From Periconia sp. R9002 (taxonomy: Eukaryota > Ascomycota > Dothideomycetes > Pleosporales > Periconiaceae): a stretch of 64,000 nt of DNA. Position numbers and translations under genes: made by a program. The notes under the pieces are model-generated. The model made no database searches, had not been told where the DNA came from, and worked only from the letters and a program-made list of their open reading frames with translations. The stretch lies in the NCBI GenBank assembly GCA_023627715.1, contig JAMAHW010000011.1:1-64000 (forward strand). Direction: 5' to 3'. This document shows positions 11,702 through 21,885 of this stretch, in pieces; the first letter of the stretch is position 1, and every line of letters starts with the position of its first letter.

Positions 11702-12352
11702 CTAGAGCAACCGCGGAATTAGCTTAACGGTCTTATTAAATTCCCCGCAAAACCGAGCGCCGGCGTACTCGTAGCCAATTGAGTACCATTCGCTAGGGTA
11801 CAGCCCAGTGTACCATCCAGCCTGATACCACCCACACTCCTCGGTAACCCCCTGGAGTGCGCCTTCGATAACCGAAACGGGGTATACGAGATCGTTGCCA
11901 CCGAAGTTGCAGTAATAAGCCACGGTGTTGCCGCTCCTCACGGCATACGAGGTACGTGCACGGACCGTTGAACCTGACCCACCCTTTAGGCCTCTCACAG
12001 CGTCGTCGCATTCGAGGTGGTTCTGCCCGCAGAATTAAAATATTGTGCTTTAGAGACAACGGGGGCTAGAGGGATTTACCAATTCGTACGGAGGGTCTGC
12101 ACAACTCCAGGTGTCCCCATCTCTGGGCTGAAGAGCTCCCAGGGCCCTGGCGCTAGCTCCTCTTGCCTCGTTCGAAGTGGTAGGCGGGGCAATGAATTCA
12201 AGTATGGATTCACCATAGTCACCGATTGACACGAAGTAGGCTCTATCAGGGGCGTCCTTGGGAATAGTAAAACCATTGAAGCCTTTTGGGCCGGCGATGG
12301 AAGCAGCTTCTGCGGCGCCAATGACAGTCCAGGCAAAGATCGTGAACCGCAT
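11702..12352 (-). CDS. Small secreted cysteine-containing protein
   Basis: Exons at 12352-12080 and 12022-11702 (57-nt intron) give 197 aa. Residues 1-18 (MRFTIFAWTVIGAAEAAS) are a clean signal peptide, so the protein is secreted. The mature C-terminal half has four cysteines, in CADPPYEL, LECDDAV, YYCNFGG and EECGWYQAG, plus a fifth in FCGEF near the end, and is rich in Tyr, Trp and Gly. The spacing loosely recalls Ecp2/Hce2-type effectors, but the match is too weak to assign. The ATG was chosen because it begins the signal peptide; the open frame continues upstream without a better start. A TATA-like box lies about 110 bp upstream. The gene sits among decayed genes and repeats, a common setting for lineage-specific effectors. 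Confidence 0.75.
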
Positions 12353-12940
12353 CTTGGAAAAGAGTAAAAGGCTTGATGTAAAGTGACTAACAAAGCGAAG
12401 AGTAAGCGAGGAACTGATGTTATGGTCGTGAGATTTCTGTCGATGGAAATGCGCGGCGTACTTATAGTCGTCGTCGTCGTCGTGACCTATGATTTCTTGT
12501 AAGTGTTGCCTATCGTATCTATAGGTCAGGGCTCCAACCAATCCTCTCAATGCGTGTGGCATGGCTAATTTTGGCCCTTATGCAAATAGTGGTGGTGCCC
12601 TGCGAGATACTTTACTAGGTTGTTCGAAGCCTGCAGAGACTCACGAGTCGCGATTAGAGAATCAGCTCGCCTATGTAGGATTCGGTGTAACCTCAAGCTC
12701 ATATATATATTAGCCTCGGTATGAGGCGGAAAACCAGCGACTACCTACCTAGTAGGTAGTCTGGTAGTGTCTTGTGGTTCTGGATTGTTTGGTGAGTTGA
12801 GTTTTGGAACTATATTTCTACGATTACATATACTAATTTGCGCGAAATCAGAGATAGTTGTAATATCTTTCACATGAAGTGCTATACTGTTCGAACATAA
12901 CGGACAGTCAGAGGGATTATCTTCGCGGTCATGGCAGTGC
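12353..12940. other. Intergenic between divergent genes
   Basis: This is the upstream region of the secreted-protein gene. It includes a TA-rich stretch near 12700 and a near-perfect palindrome CTACCTACCTAGTAGGTAG at about 12741-12759. A 69-codon minus frame (12745-12954) contains CHDRE and CPLC cysteine pairs but is otherwise unsupported. Confidence 0.45.
12459..12466 (-). promoter_or_regulatory. TATA-like box upstream of the secreted-protein gene
   Basis: TATAAGTA on the minus strand lies about 107 bp before the ATG at 12352. A short CGT/GTC trinucleotide tract (about 12466-12484) lies just beyond it. The position fits a core promoter, but only sequence resemblance supports it. Confidence 0.35.
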
Positions 12941-13407
12941 ATGTTAGTGAACACGGATCGAGCCCACAGTGACTTGTATGATGCTGTAGCTGCGGCAATG
13001 AGCTCCTCGTTTAGGACACGGGAATTGAGCCCGGATTCGGATTCTTCTATATTGGAATGGCGAGGTTCTGAGTATAAAGCTTGGGTGTTCCGGGATCAAG
13101 AGGTGCGTGCGTTGTGGGGTTCCTGGAGTGTAACTTGTTGACATGTTACCTTGTAGAGCGCCTCCTTGAAGGTCTCTTTAGTACGGGGGCTCGTGAAATA
13201 CGACCAGGTATGCACACTGCTTTCCGTTCTGGTGATCAATGCTAACGCTTCAATGTTCCCTAGAACGATCCACATCACCTAGCGGACCGAGTGGACGCCA
13301 TCAATACCTGCATCATGCAGCTGTGGAGGAAGGCAACATACAGGGGTGTGACACGCTGGAAGGTCATATATCGGGTAGCGAGTATACTAGGCATTATTAT
13401 AAATTAG
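12941..13407 (+). CDS. Short hypothetical gene, C-terminus read from a MITE
   Basis: Three exons (12941-13102, 13157-13207, 13264-13407) with GT-AG introns of 54 and 56 nt join in frame to 118 aa. The first part holds DLYDAVAAAM and EWRGSEYKAWVFRDQE; the second and third give a helix-like LVKYDQNDPHHLADRVDAI and a Trp-containing segment. The last 22 codons lie inside the MITE that begins at 13341, so either the element cut short a longer gene or it has been recruited as its end. The clean splicing suggests a once-real gene. I do not recognise the family, and the true start could lie upstream. Confidence 0.4.
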
Positions 13408-13505
13408 ATAACTATACTAGATATACTACGTAGGTTATAGAGCTTCTAATCTATAGAACCTATTAGTCCTCCTAATATATAATATCCTAGCGTGTCACCC
13501 CTCTG
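13341..13505. mobile_element. MITE with 17-bp terminal inverted repeats and TA duplication
   Basis: The left end is CAGGGGTGTGACACGCT (13341-13357). The reverse complement of the right end (13489-13505) is CAGAGGGGTGACACGCT, matching at 15 of 17 positions; weaker similarity continues inward. The element is flanked by TA at 13339-13340 and 13506-13507, the target duplication of Tc1/mariner-type (including Fot1/pogo) transposons. The interior is AT-rich and non-coding, so it would need a transposase supplied from elsewhere. Confidence 0.75.
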
Positions 13506-13519
13506 TACATATATAATCG

Positions 13520-13566
13520 TCATCCAGGGTAGCATTACTCTGTGAGGTTCAATTTCAATTTCAATT
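13520..13566 (+). repeat. Dispersed repeat motif, copy 1
   Basis: CCAGGGTAGCATTACTCTGTGA and the following C/A/T-rich bases match 46009-46055, with CCAGGGTAGCAATACTCTGTG and then TCAATT...TCTCA, at about four fifths of positions by eye. It adjoins the MITE and merges into an (AATTTC)x4 tandem tract at 13551-13574. Confidence 0.5.
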
Positions 13567-13628
13567 TCAATTTCATACAATCGTCATCTCCTAGTAACCT
13601 TACCGTCGTAACGCTATAGCAAAGCCGC

Positions 13629-13832
13629 ATGCATTTTGCCTGTCTCTTGCTAATATTGTTGTGCAGCGAAATTAACGCCAACGGCTTCCATCTTGGAATG
13701 CAGATTCAGTCTTCCGCCCGGCATCAGGCATACAAGCTCGTACCATCAGGGGGCCTGGATGAAGACGTCGAAGCGTTTTATATTCTCTTCCGTTACGGTG
13801 GCGAGAAGGATTTGGAAGTCGCCTCGTCCTGA
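13629..13832 (+). other. 67-codon open frame, possible gene fragment
   Basis: The frame opens with a hydrophobic, signal-like stretch (MHFACLLLILLC) and continues with FHLGMQIQSSARHQAYK and EDVEAFYILFRYGGEKDLE, which reads like real protein. A splice acceptor-like TTGTGCAG lies inside it at about 13660, so the coding part may begin there as the 3' exon of a lost gene. It is near the MITE. I do not recognise it. Confidence 0.25.
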
Positions 13833-13929
13833 TGATCGAGGCCTTTGAAAATCAATAGCACTTGAGATAGGTAACAGGCTTTCAACAGAGAAACTCTGCG
13901 ACAATATATCAATCATTCTTTCTATAAGC

Positions 13930-15890
13930 TCACTCTATCCTCCTAACTACACCGTTGGCGTCACGAAACTCTCCCTCCAATAGTATTTCATGCCCATCCC
14001 CATCTCTAACGAACTGCCCCAAAAAGCTACCCGCAACAGCCACACATGCCAGAGTCCACCAAGCAAGCCCCACCATACCGATATCTAACCCTTTCCCAAA
14101 TAACCAGCCAAAGAAAATGGGTCCAAAGGTTCTAGAGAGACTCGAAAATGACTGTCCCAAACCGTGCACCGTTCCCAACACAGAGGGGTGTGGGCAGCAA
14201 TTATTTACCAAGATGGTCATACTGGGTAGGGCAAAAGTGCGAGCCATTACTTGAACGAATAATATGGCAGTGATAGCTATCCAAACCAAGGCTCCTGAGA
14301 CCCCGGAGGGAGGTTTTGATGAACTGGGTATGACGCTGAGGAATGGCACTAGGAGGTAGGTGATTGGGAATAGGGTAAGGAAGAAGCGCAGGCTCTTTGC
14401 CGGGCCCAGGCGCAGACTCAACGGTGGGTATAGGAAAATCTGGAGTGTGATTCCAATCGCGCCCAAGATGGCAAGTGCAGCGCCGATACGTGCTGGTGGG
14501 AGGGCTACACCGCCTGTGAAGTGGACGAATCCGTGCGGGACAAACCCGGGAGGCTGTGGATCTGCCGGATCGTAGCGAGGTGCCGAAAGGTAGATGAACC
14601 ACATGGAGTTGAACGTCCCCACGTGACAGGCCATGATGGCATGACAGAGAAGCGTCATGACCACCGTGCGCGTCCATATACGCTTAAACGGCAATTTCCT
14701 TTTCTTCGTGGAAGGCGGGAAGTTTGCTGTGGAAGTTTGGTCGTTGTGGACGGGCGTGACAGGTGTTCTTTGCAGTTCCACTGAGGCAGCAGGTGCCCAT
14801 TCATCGTGTGCGGAGGAAGGTATTGCCTCGTACCCGGCCGAGGTTCTTTCGCGGAAGACATGTTGCCGAATCCATCGACCAATCCGGAGTCCAGGGTCAT
14901 ACTTGTGCTTAGCGATTTCGCTCGTTTCTTCGAGGAAAAGGACGATAGTGAGCGTCGCAACGAACAGAAAGACGGCACTCAACAGATTAGGTAACGCATA
15001 CGGCCACTTCATCATCCACTGGACCCCATTTTTACCCCCCAGAAGCGAGCCCGGTCCGAAAATGGATGGGTAGCTTCCGACTGGATCAGCCAAGATACCA
15101 CCTATTTTCTGTTCAGCAGTCTGTCGCGACTCGCACAGTTTCAGAACTTACCGAGCACAGGACCAATGATTACGCCCACGTTGAAAGTCATGGGTAGAAT
15201 GATAAACGCCCTACTTTGATACTTTTTTTCCTTGACAATCTCGCTGATCATTGTCCGCATCACCCCAATGTTCCCATTCAACACCCCTCCCAGACATCGG
15301 AAGAAAATGGCCATTTCAAAGCTATGCGAAAACCCAAATCCAATCATCGAGAACATGGTCCCGAGAAGGCCGATCCAGATAACCCGCTTCCTGCCCCCGG
15401 AATCCGCGTAACGACCCCAAAGCATGGCAGTGAGGAACTGGGCTGCGGGAAAGGCAGCGTGGATCATTCCTGCCTGGAACGAGACCGTAGAATCCGGAAG
15501 CTCGGGGTTGAAGGACTGTAATTGATAATAAAGATAGGAACCAAGCGATGTCTGTGTTAATGGTTCTGATAGTCGAGCAAGTGTCAGAATGAGCAGCTGA
15601 TCCTTTCTTGGGAGAGAAAGCCATGTCACGGGTTTCTCTTGTAGAACCTCCGTTCGTTCCGCTCCATTAGCAGGCGGTGCTATTGTATCGGCTTGAATTG
15701 TCGTGTCGATGAAGAGAGGATCTGCGTCCCGGCTGGTGTTTTTGATACCAGGCTTGGAATTCTCCAAACTTGTTGAGTTCTCGATTGACTCATCGTCTGC
15801 CCCATGTTCAATTACGGGGGATGAAGTAGAAGCACCAGAGGCAGCCCCCCGATTTGGACCTGTAGGCAGTTTGGCATTGTTAGAGCTCAT
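13930..15890 (-). CDS. Major facilitator superfamily transporter
   Basis: Exons 15890-15152 and 15101-13930 (50-nt intron) give 636 aa. A polar, Ser/Pro-rich N-terminus of about 80 residues precedes twelve predicted membrane spans, split 6+6 around a long hydrophilic loop (with RTPVTPVHND and STKKRKLPFKRIW). The loop between spans 2 and 3 has WGRYADSGGRKRVIWIG, a version of the MFS motif G-x-x-x-D-x-x-G-R-R-x. The overall pattern matches the fungal YCR023C-like / zinc-induced-facilitator-like group of the drug:H+ antiporter type, whose substrates are mostly unknown. It lies about 1 kb downstream of the dioxygenase-reductase fusion gene on the same strand, so export of a related metabolite is possible but unproven. 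Confidence 0.92.
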
Positions 15891-16224
15891 CCGAGAAATT
15901 TAGTATGAACCAGCAGTCGCAGTGTTATCTGCTGGTAAGTCACAACAGCGAAGTGAAGAGAGAGTTAGCGATGGCGAAGAAACAAGCCTTGATGAGCGGG
16001 AACTAACGGAAAAGAAAGTACGGATAAGCAAAAGCACAGGGTATGTTATTGATTTTTTCTTCGTTGTTCGCTCACATGCTAAACCTGCTTGGGAACCATG
16101 ATCGTCTAATTGGCGCGATAGGTAGCGTGGGATCTGTAATCTACACATGATTTGCCACTCGAGTGGAAAAGCGGATCATGTTTTTCACCGGTCTTCTCAA
16201 CCCGGTGGCTATGCAGCACTAGCC
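15891..16224. other. MFS promoter region
   Basis: This is the upstream region of the MFS gene. No gene is seen. It runs into repeat copy B. Confidence 0.5.
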
Positions 16225-16352
16225 TCCAAAACAGTCACCATTCACCACTTCACATACAACACTTCAAGGCTCTTTTTTCTCCAAGATTATAGTGCTTTAA
16301 GAATTAGTAAAATACTAGGAAGTTGTTTCTATCAACTTTGTTTACTAATTTG
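16225..16352 (+). repeat. Dispersed degenerate repeat, copy B
   Basis: This is the plus-strand partner of the inverted copy at 9425-9555, with shared blocks in the same order over about 100 bp. It lies between the MFS gene and the fusion gene. I see no coding capacity. Confidence 0.6.
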
Positions 16353-16894
16353 TCCTTACTTTTGCTACCTAAGCGAAGTCTGAATCTTCAGAAGATACTA
16401 CCTTGTAAGCAGCGTCATCACTTGCATGTGTACTAAAGCGCTATTGAATGCGGGATACATTCACGCCCGCGTGACTATCTTCGCCGCATTGAACGGTAAC
16501 GAACAACATCTTTTGGCAGCGAAAACAGTTCTGCTCGTGAGTGATTATCAAAGCGATTAGACTTGTATTCGAGGCTGGATATTTGGGCAACTTATACCTG
16601 TACACATATATTAAAGAAGAGATTACAGGATCGACTTTTAATTGAGCCCATCTTGGCTCATCACGAGCTTCAATCATGCAACGGTGTGGAGTAGTCTCGG
16701 TATGACTTGTTATGCCTCTGGAACATGAGAAAGAAACGAGTACAACAGTATATCTGAATATAATACATCAAGATTTCTCCAATCCATATCTAGGTGCAGA
16801 ATAATAGCCAACAAACCGACCATAGTCTATCAAACAAACACCTCATGAAAACGTCTATTATCTATGCGCCATCTAAACTCTTCATTTTCCGCTT
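16353..16894. other. 3' flank of the fusion gene
   Basis: About 540 bp downstream of the fusion-gene stop, with no gene recognised. Part of it should be the 3' UTR. Confidence 0.5.
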
Positions 16895-19800
16895 TTACCT
16901 CGGACGACCATTCATTCCTCCCGCCAACGCACTCGCCTGCAGCTTGAAACTTCTTAAGCTTCCGCCTCCAGGCCCCGTCGCCGCCATCGCTGCGTTTATA
17001 GAACTCCTCGACCTCGCGTGCGTGTTCATGTCGGGACTTTCCACAGGAGAGTGCTGCAGCTGCATGGAGCGGATCCGTTCATTCAATTCATGAGACGCAG
17101 CCGCAACACCTGATACACTCCGTGGCGGGGACGGAGGAAATGCGGTTGAAGGAGAAGGCGAAGAAGCATTCGTAGATGATCTAGACCGCGTGTTCATCTT
17201 CGTCATGAGTGCGGTTATAGCGGCCACCGGGGATTGTGGCTGGCTCTGGTGGGAGTGCGTGGACGATAGTGAAGTGTTACGGCCGTGTAGCGATGTTTTT
17301 ACGGACGAAGAACGACTTAATGGAGGCGTGGGTAAGCCGTTGTTGAGCGGGGCGTAGTTTTCCGGGATGGAACCGTAAGTTTGCATCAACTGGTTTAGAT
17401 CGACGGACTGTGGGATTTTGCTGAGACGACGAATTGCACGTTTGTTGGTGTCAATGAATGCGGACATTGCTTTGAGGGCTGCGTTTTGAGTATGCTGTTC
17501 GTATGTAGACGCACCGGTGGATGATGTGTCGACGGCTCGGGCGGCGTGGTGAGCGGTGAGATCGAGAGTTTGTGTAGAAGAGGGTGAAGGTGCGTTCTTG
17601 AGGTTCTTTTCGATTTCGGCGATGACCTGGTCAAATTCAACGCCCTCTTTTGACTGCTTGGAAGGATGCGAAAAGATAGCAGAAGTGATTGTAGCATTGC
17701 GGGTCAGGGTGAAGAAAGACCCATCCTTTATCTTACGTCTGAGGATATTCCAGCGTGCTCGCGCCGGATTGCGTTCAATCTCTGGTTGGAAGATTGAATA
17801 CCGGCCGATTTTGGAGTAGAAGGCCTCGAGGCGATTGGCCATACGCTCCAGAACCGACATGAGGAAGGTCGACAGAGCAGCGACACGTTCGGTTTCGGAT
17901 TCAGCTTCCAGGTCCATGATGGAGTCAAATGCGTCCATCCCAGCGCATGCTTCCGCGCGAATAGATTCAAGAAATTCCATATCCCATCTCACCGAACGTT
18001 GCGCATAAGCGATGATACCTTTCTCGTGGTGCCGGGCAGACTCGCTGTTGCAAGTGAATTGCCCGATCTGGGAAACTTCCTTGGAAGATGCAACAGCATC
18101 CGCGGACCCTTTGGCCCGCGCGATGATACCGAGCACATCAGATAGTTTAGTGGGTCCAGGAGAAGAAGATGCGTTGGCCAGGGTGAACGAAATCTTCAAG
18201 ACTAGTTCTTGTAGTTTTGAACCGAAGAGGGCCGAGAATCCTCCTTGGAGAAGGCGAGATTGATAATGATAGAAGCGACGAACGCCCCCCATATTGAACA
18301 GGTCGCCTTGAAACCAGACCAGAGATGATTCCATAATCATGCCAACTTCAAAGTGCGATGCTACAACCTGTTCCGTCGCGATACGAAGGTAGCTCTTCCA
18401 CAGATCGTAGAGCATACCAATTTCCTCTGAGTGATATGATTTTTTCTGGGTCAGCTCACCAATGTAGTATTTGGTGAGCAGCGATGAGACTTCCGGATTG
18501 TTCGTGTGAGCAAGCAGATCGAAAGACTTGGAACAGTCAACACCGCCGTTGGATTTTATGATGTTGGTTCCCCCAGGGTGCATGGAGCAAAAATCAGTAA
18601 CGTCGTACACTTTCCCGTGGACACCTATCCAAACACGAGAATCGGGTTGATGTCCCGTATGCATTGCCAGTTGGGAGAGCGATACTGTCGGCTGATTGCA
18701 TGGCAATGGCTTCGGCGTCATGAACACGTCGAGCATAAACCGCCTCTCCGCAAATGCTGTGCTGAGGATCGTTTCCGCAGTCTCCATCGTCGGAGATCTG
18801 TATTTATATAAGGCTTTGCGAATACCAGACATGACAGAATCAAAAACACCGACAGATCCGCAAACATACAAATACCCGCCGATTCCACCCTGTTTCTTGG
18901 ACATGACGAGATCACATATTGACTGTCCCTGTTCGACGATGAGGGCATCGATGTAGCGGGGTTCGATATCCTTCCTGACAATGTCTCTGGAAAATGGATC
19001 GTATACAAACCCTCTCGAATCTCGAGAGAAGGCAGTATGTACTTCCAAAAGACCTTCATTAAGATATTGACGGAGTTCTTTCTCGTAGCAGAATTTGTCC
19101 TGTGACTGCACACCAAGGTAGAGTGAAGTTTTACCCCAAGCGCGACCGCAGCGGGCTTGCCAAAAACTGCGGAAAGGAGCGATTCCACTGCCTCCCGCAA
19201 ATAAAGCGACCGGCGCGGAATCATCGAATGGCAGTTGGAAGTTGAATGGGCGGGAGACCCCAATCAATATGTCTTCATCATCTGCAAGAACATCCATTTC
19301 ATCACAAACAGGTGGGTTTAGAAATCCGCTGCTGACTCCATGGCGCATAATCTTTTGATCATGGGCAAACGTTGAACAAAGCTGATACTCAGATCGGGAG
19401 ACGGTCAAGTCAACAGTGGAGGGTAGGAGCTCATCCGTATAGTTTGATATCGAATATGTTCGAGGAACCTCTATTGGGACGAGATCTGCGAGCCATGGAA
19501 CATTTCCAGAAAGGTCAAAAGCCTGGTCCCAGACTTTTGGAGGGGTATCTGAGACAGCTGCTTGCAATAAATCCCCCAGTGAGGCACGCACCGGCCATTC
19601 GTTTGTAGCGAGTACTTGCAGGACAATGTTCGATGATGCCCTGAGCAACGTGTGAAGCTTAGTAGCCAGATCTTTGGTTATGGGAGCAAGGTGTCCCCTC
19701 CTCAATATGTCAATAACTTTTAGTTGCGGCCGAGCAGCACGGGTAACGGATCCGATGTGGTCGGCATATCTCGACCATGACTTGTCTAAATTGACCGGAT

Positions 19801-21885
19801 CTTCCAGCATTGTGTCCAGCCCTAATGCTGCAGCCACTTTCGCGCACTCTGTCCAGCTGTTCATGGGCATGACAGCAAGGCGATCTCCAGGCTGGAAAGT
19901 GATCCCGGAGTTCTGAATATCCAAAGTCACCATCGCAATGGTACGGTCCGGGTCTGAATCGACGTAATTTCTGCCAAGAATCCGGCCTTGATATCGACAC
20001 TCTTCGTATGTACCGCGCATCTGATTAGGTTCGATATCGTTGTTACCACGAAATGGTTCTAACCGCTCCTTCATCGCCTCGGAAAATTGCTTGTGCGTCT
20101 CTTCCCACGGTCGGAGTCCATCAGCTGCGCCTGAAGCCCCGTTCGTTTCCGTACGTCCCGTTTTGGCTGCGCATTCAAGAAGCTGCACCAACGTCAGTTG
20201 GAAATTATGAGAGAATGGGATCTAGAGGTACTCACACCGAAAACCTTGTATCGATGGGCACCCATGAATCCTCGTTCCCCTGTATAAGCCTCGACTACTC
20301 CTTCCATGACGCCCATCAACCTGGGGTCACCCGAAGCTTTGACATACTCTGGGACACTATAGTGATATTCTATGGCCGCAATGAATGCTCGAAGATTGGA
20401 GGGTAACCATGCGCGCAAGTGCACGCCTTCAGCCCCAAGAAAAGAATCGTATTTCTTGCGGCCCAAAAAGGCGTCCATGACAAGATAGCTAGATTCGTTA
20501 GTTTCATAGCTCGGGTGAATAAGTGTATGATCTTACGGGGGGAACTGAAGCCCTGATGTTGCGGGACAACGCTTTGAGAGTGGCGCAGAGAACTTGGCCC
20601 AGCGGACCCATTCAGCAGGCGAGACGTAGTTTTCTCCAGAGCGGTTGTTTGGCGATATGCTATTGAATGCTGTGGGCATCCGTTCCAAGATCTCTTTAAG
20701 GCGAACTAATTCGCGCAGTAGCTTCTCATTGTTTCTTTGCATAACAGCCTCTTGGCATGCAGCGATAGCATCGGGCCCATGTTGGAAACTGGCCGATGTA
20801 TCAGCGCATCCTTTGAGGAAAGCAGTTTCGGCGCTGTCGCCGAACATTCCCCATCTCAAACGCTACTGATGATTAGTGCATGCTCATTCAGGCAGAATAC
20901 GAGAGGGCTTACAGTATTCTCAAAGCGGCCGACATAAGGGAACGTAGACTGTGGATCAATGTAGTCGACATTGTACGATGACTGGTCGAAGAAGGTGAGG
21001 TGAGGAATAGACCTTCCCATCCTTATACATATTTGGACGTAGGGCAATCCAATACTCCGAGGGATGTTCTTTACCTCATCTCCCAAGCCATCACTCATTG
21101 GCACGCCCTGTAGCTTGAGTGATCTAGTGGTGACATTGATTCCCTCATTGCCGTCATGCCTTTCTTCATAACGATATATTGAGCAAAGCATCCCTAGAGC
21201 TACAAGGGCAGCCCATAGAGCCTTATCAGGGATGACATCAGCAGTTCCCTCGATCAAAGGAAGAGCGGCAACAGATTCTCGGACGCGTCCGCGAGCGACA
21301 CAACCCGGCATCCTTTCACACAGATCCATCCATACTCGACCAGGAGAATTGCGGAGGGCGCCTGGTGCCTCGCCAGTGTCCGGTGGCTGGAATCCATATT
21401 CTGAGCTGAGGTAGCCATCTCTCCATCCCGTTGTCATCCCAATCTCCTCTGCTCTTAATATGACTTGTCGTGCGGGCGCCCCAAGGGCAACAGCGAGTAG
21501 ATCTCTCTCATCCACGTTCAAATTATCCAAGCTCTTCACTCCTTTGGCGTTTTGCATTTCCTGTATCTCGTACATTGATGGGATATTAGAATAGAGGAGT
21601 TCATTGATAGCTTTGCGTTCTCTAGGTTCATGTCGGTCAGATATGTTACACAGGTTACCAAGCTATGCATTAATACCTTTGACGAAGAAAGTGTTCCACG
21701 TCAGCATTGGCTGGAATCTACGGTTTGTTAGCGGTGCCGGGGACTGCAGTGAGTGAGATATAATCAGTACCCCGAAGGCAGCGTGAATGTCTCCCGGTTG
21801 GGCAAAGCCTGAGAATGTGCATCCTCGGGGTCCCAATCTGCTGCTTCTTCCACTCGAGGCTGCAGAACCTCCCGCTGGACATGAT
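16895..21885 (-). CDS. IDO-like dioxygenase fused to FAD/NADPH reductase and cytochrome b5 (5' end open)
   Basis: Exons 21885(or beyond)-21771, 21717-21677, 21622-20913, 20862-20537, 20488-20236 and 20182-16895 keep one frame for at least 1,576 codons. Residues about 1-480 form an indoleamine-2,3-dioxygenase-like heme domain; its C-terminal part (AWLPSNLRAFI, SVPEYVKASGDPRL, then GAHRYKVFG) carries the expected proximal heme histidine. From about 540 to 960 runs a P450-reductase-type FAD/NADPH module: RTYSIS flavin motif (about 722), GGSGIAPFRSFWQ (about 812) and YVCGS; the FMN flavodoxin domain is absent. A cytochrome b5 domain (about 990-1060) has HPGG and a second heme histidine in DLLAHTN. 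The last 510 residues are a helical region and a Ser/Pro-rich tail. Likely electron path: NADPH, FAD, b5, then dioxygenase heme. The first exon lacks an in-frame ATG after a TGA, so an upstream start exon is missing from this model. Substrate unknown. Confidence 0.88.
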
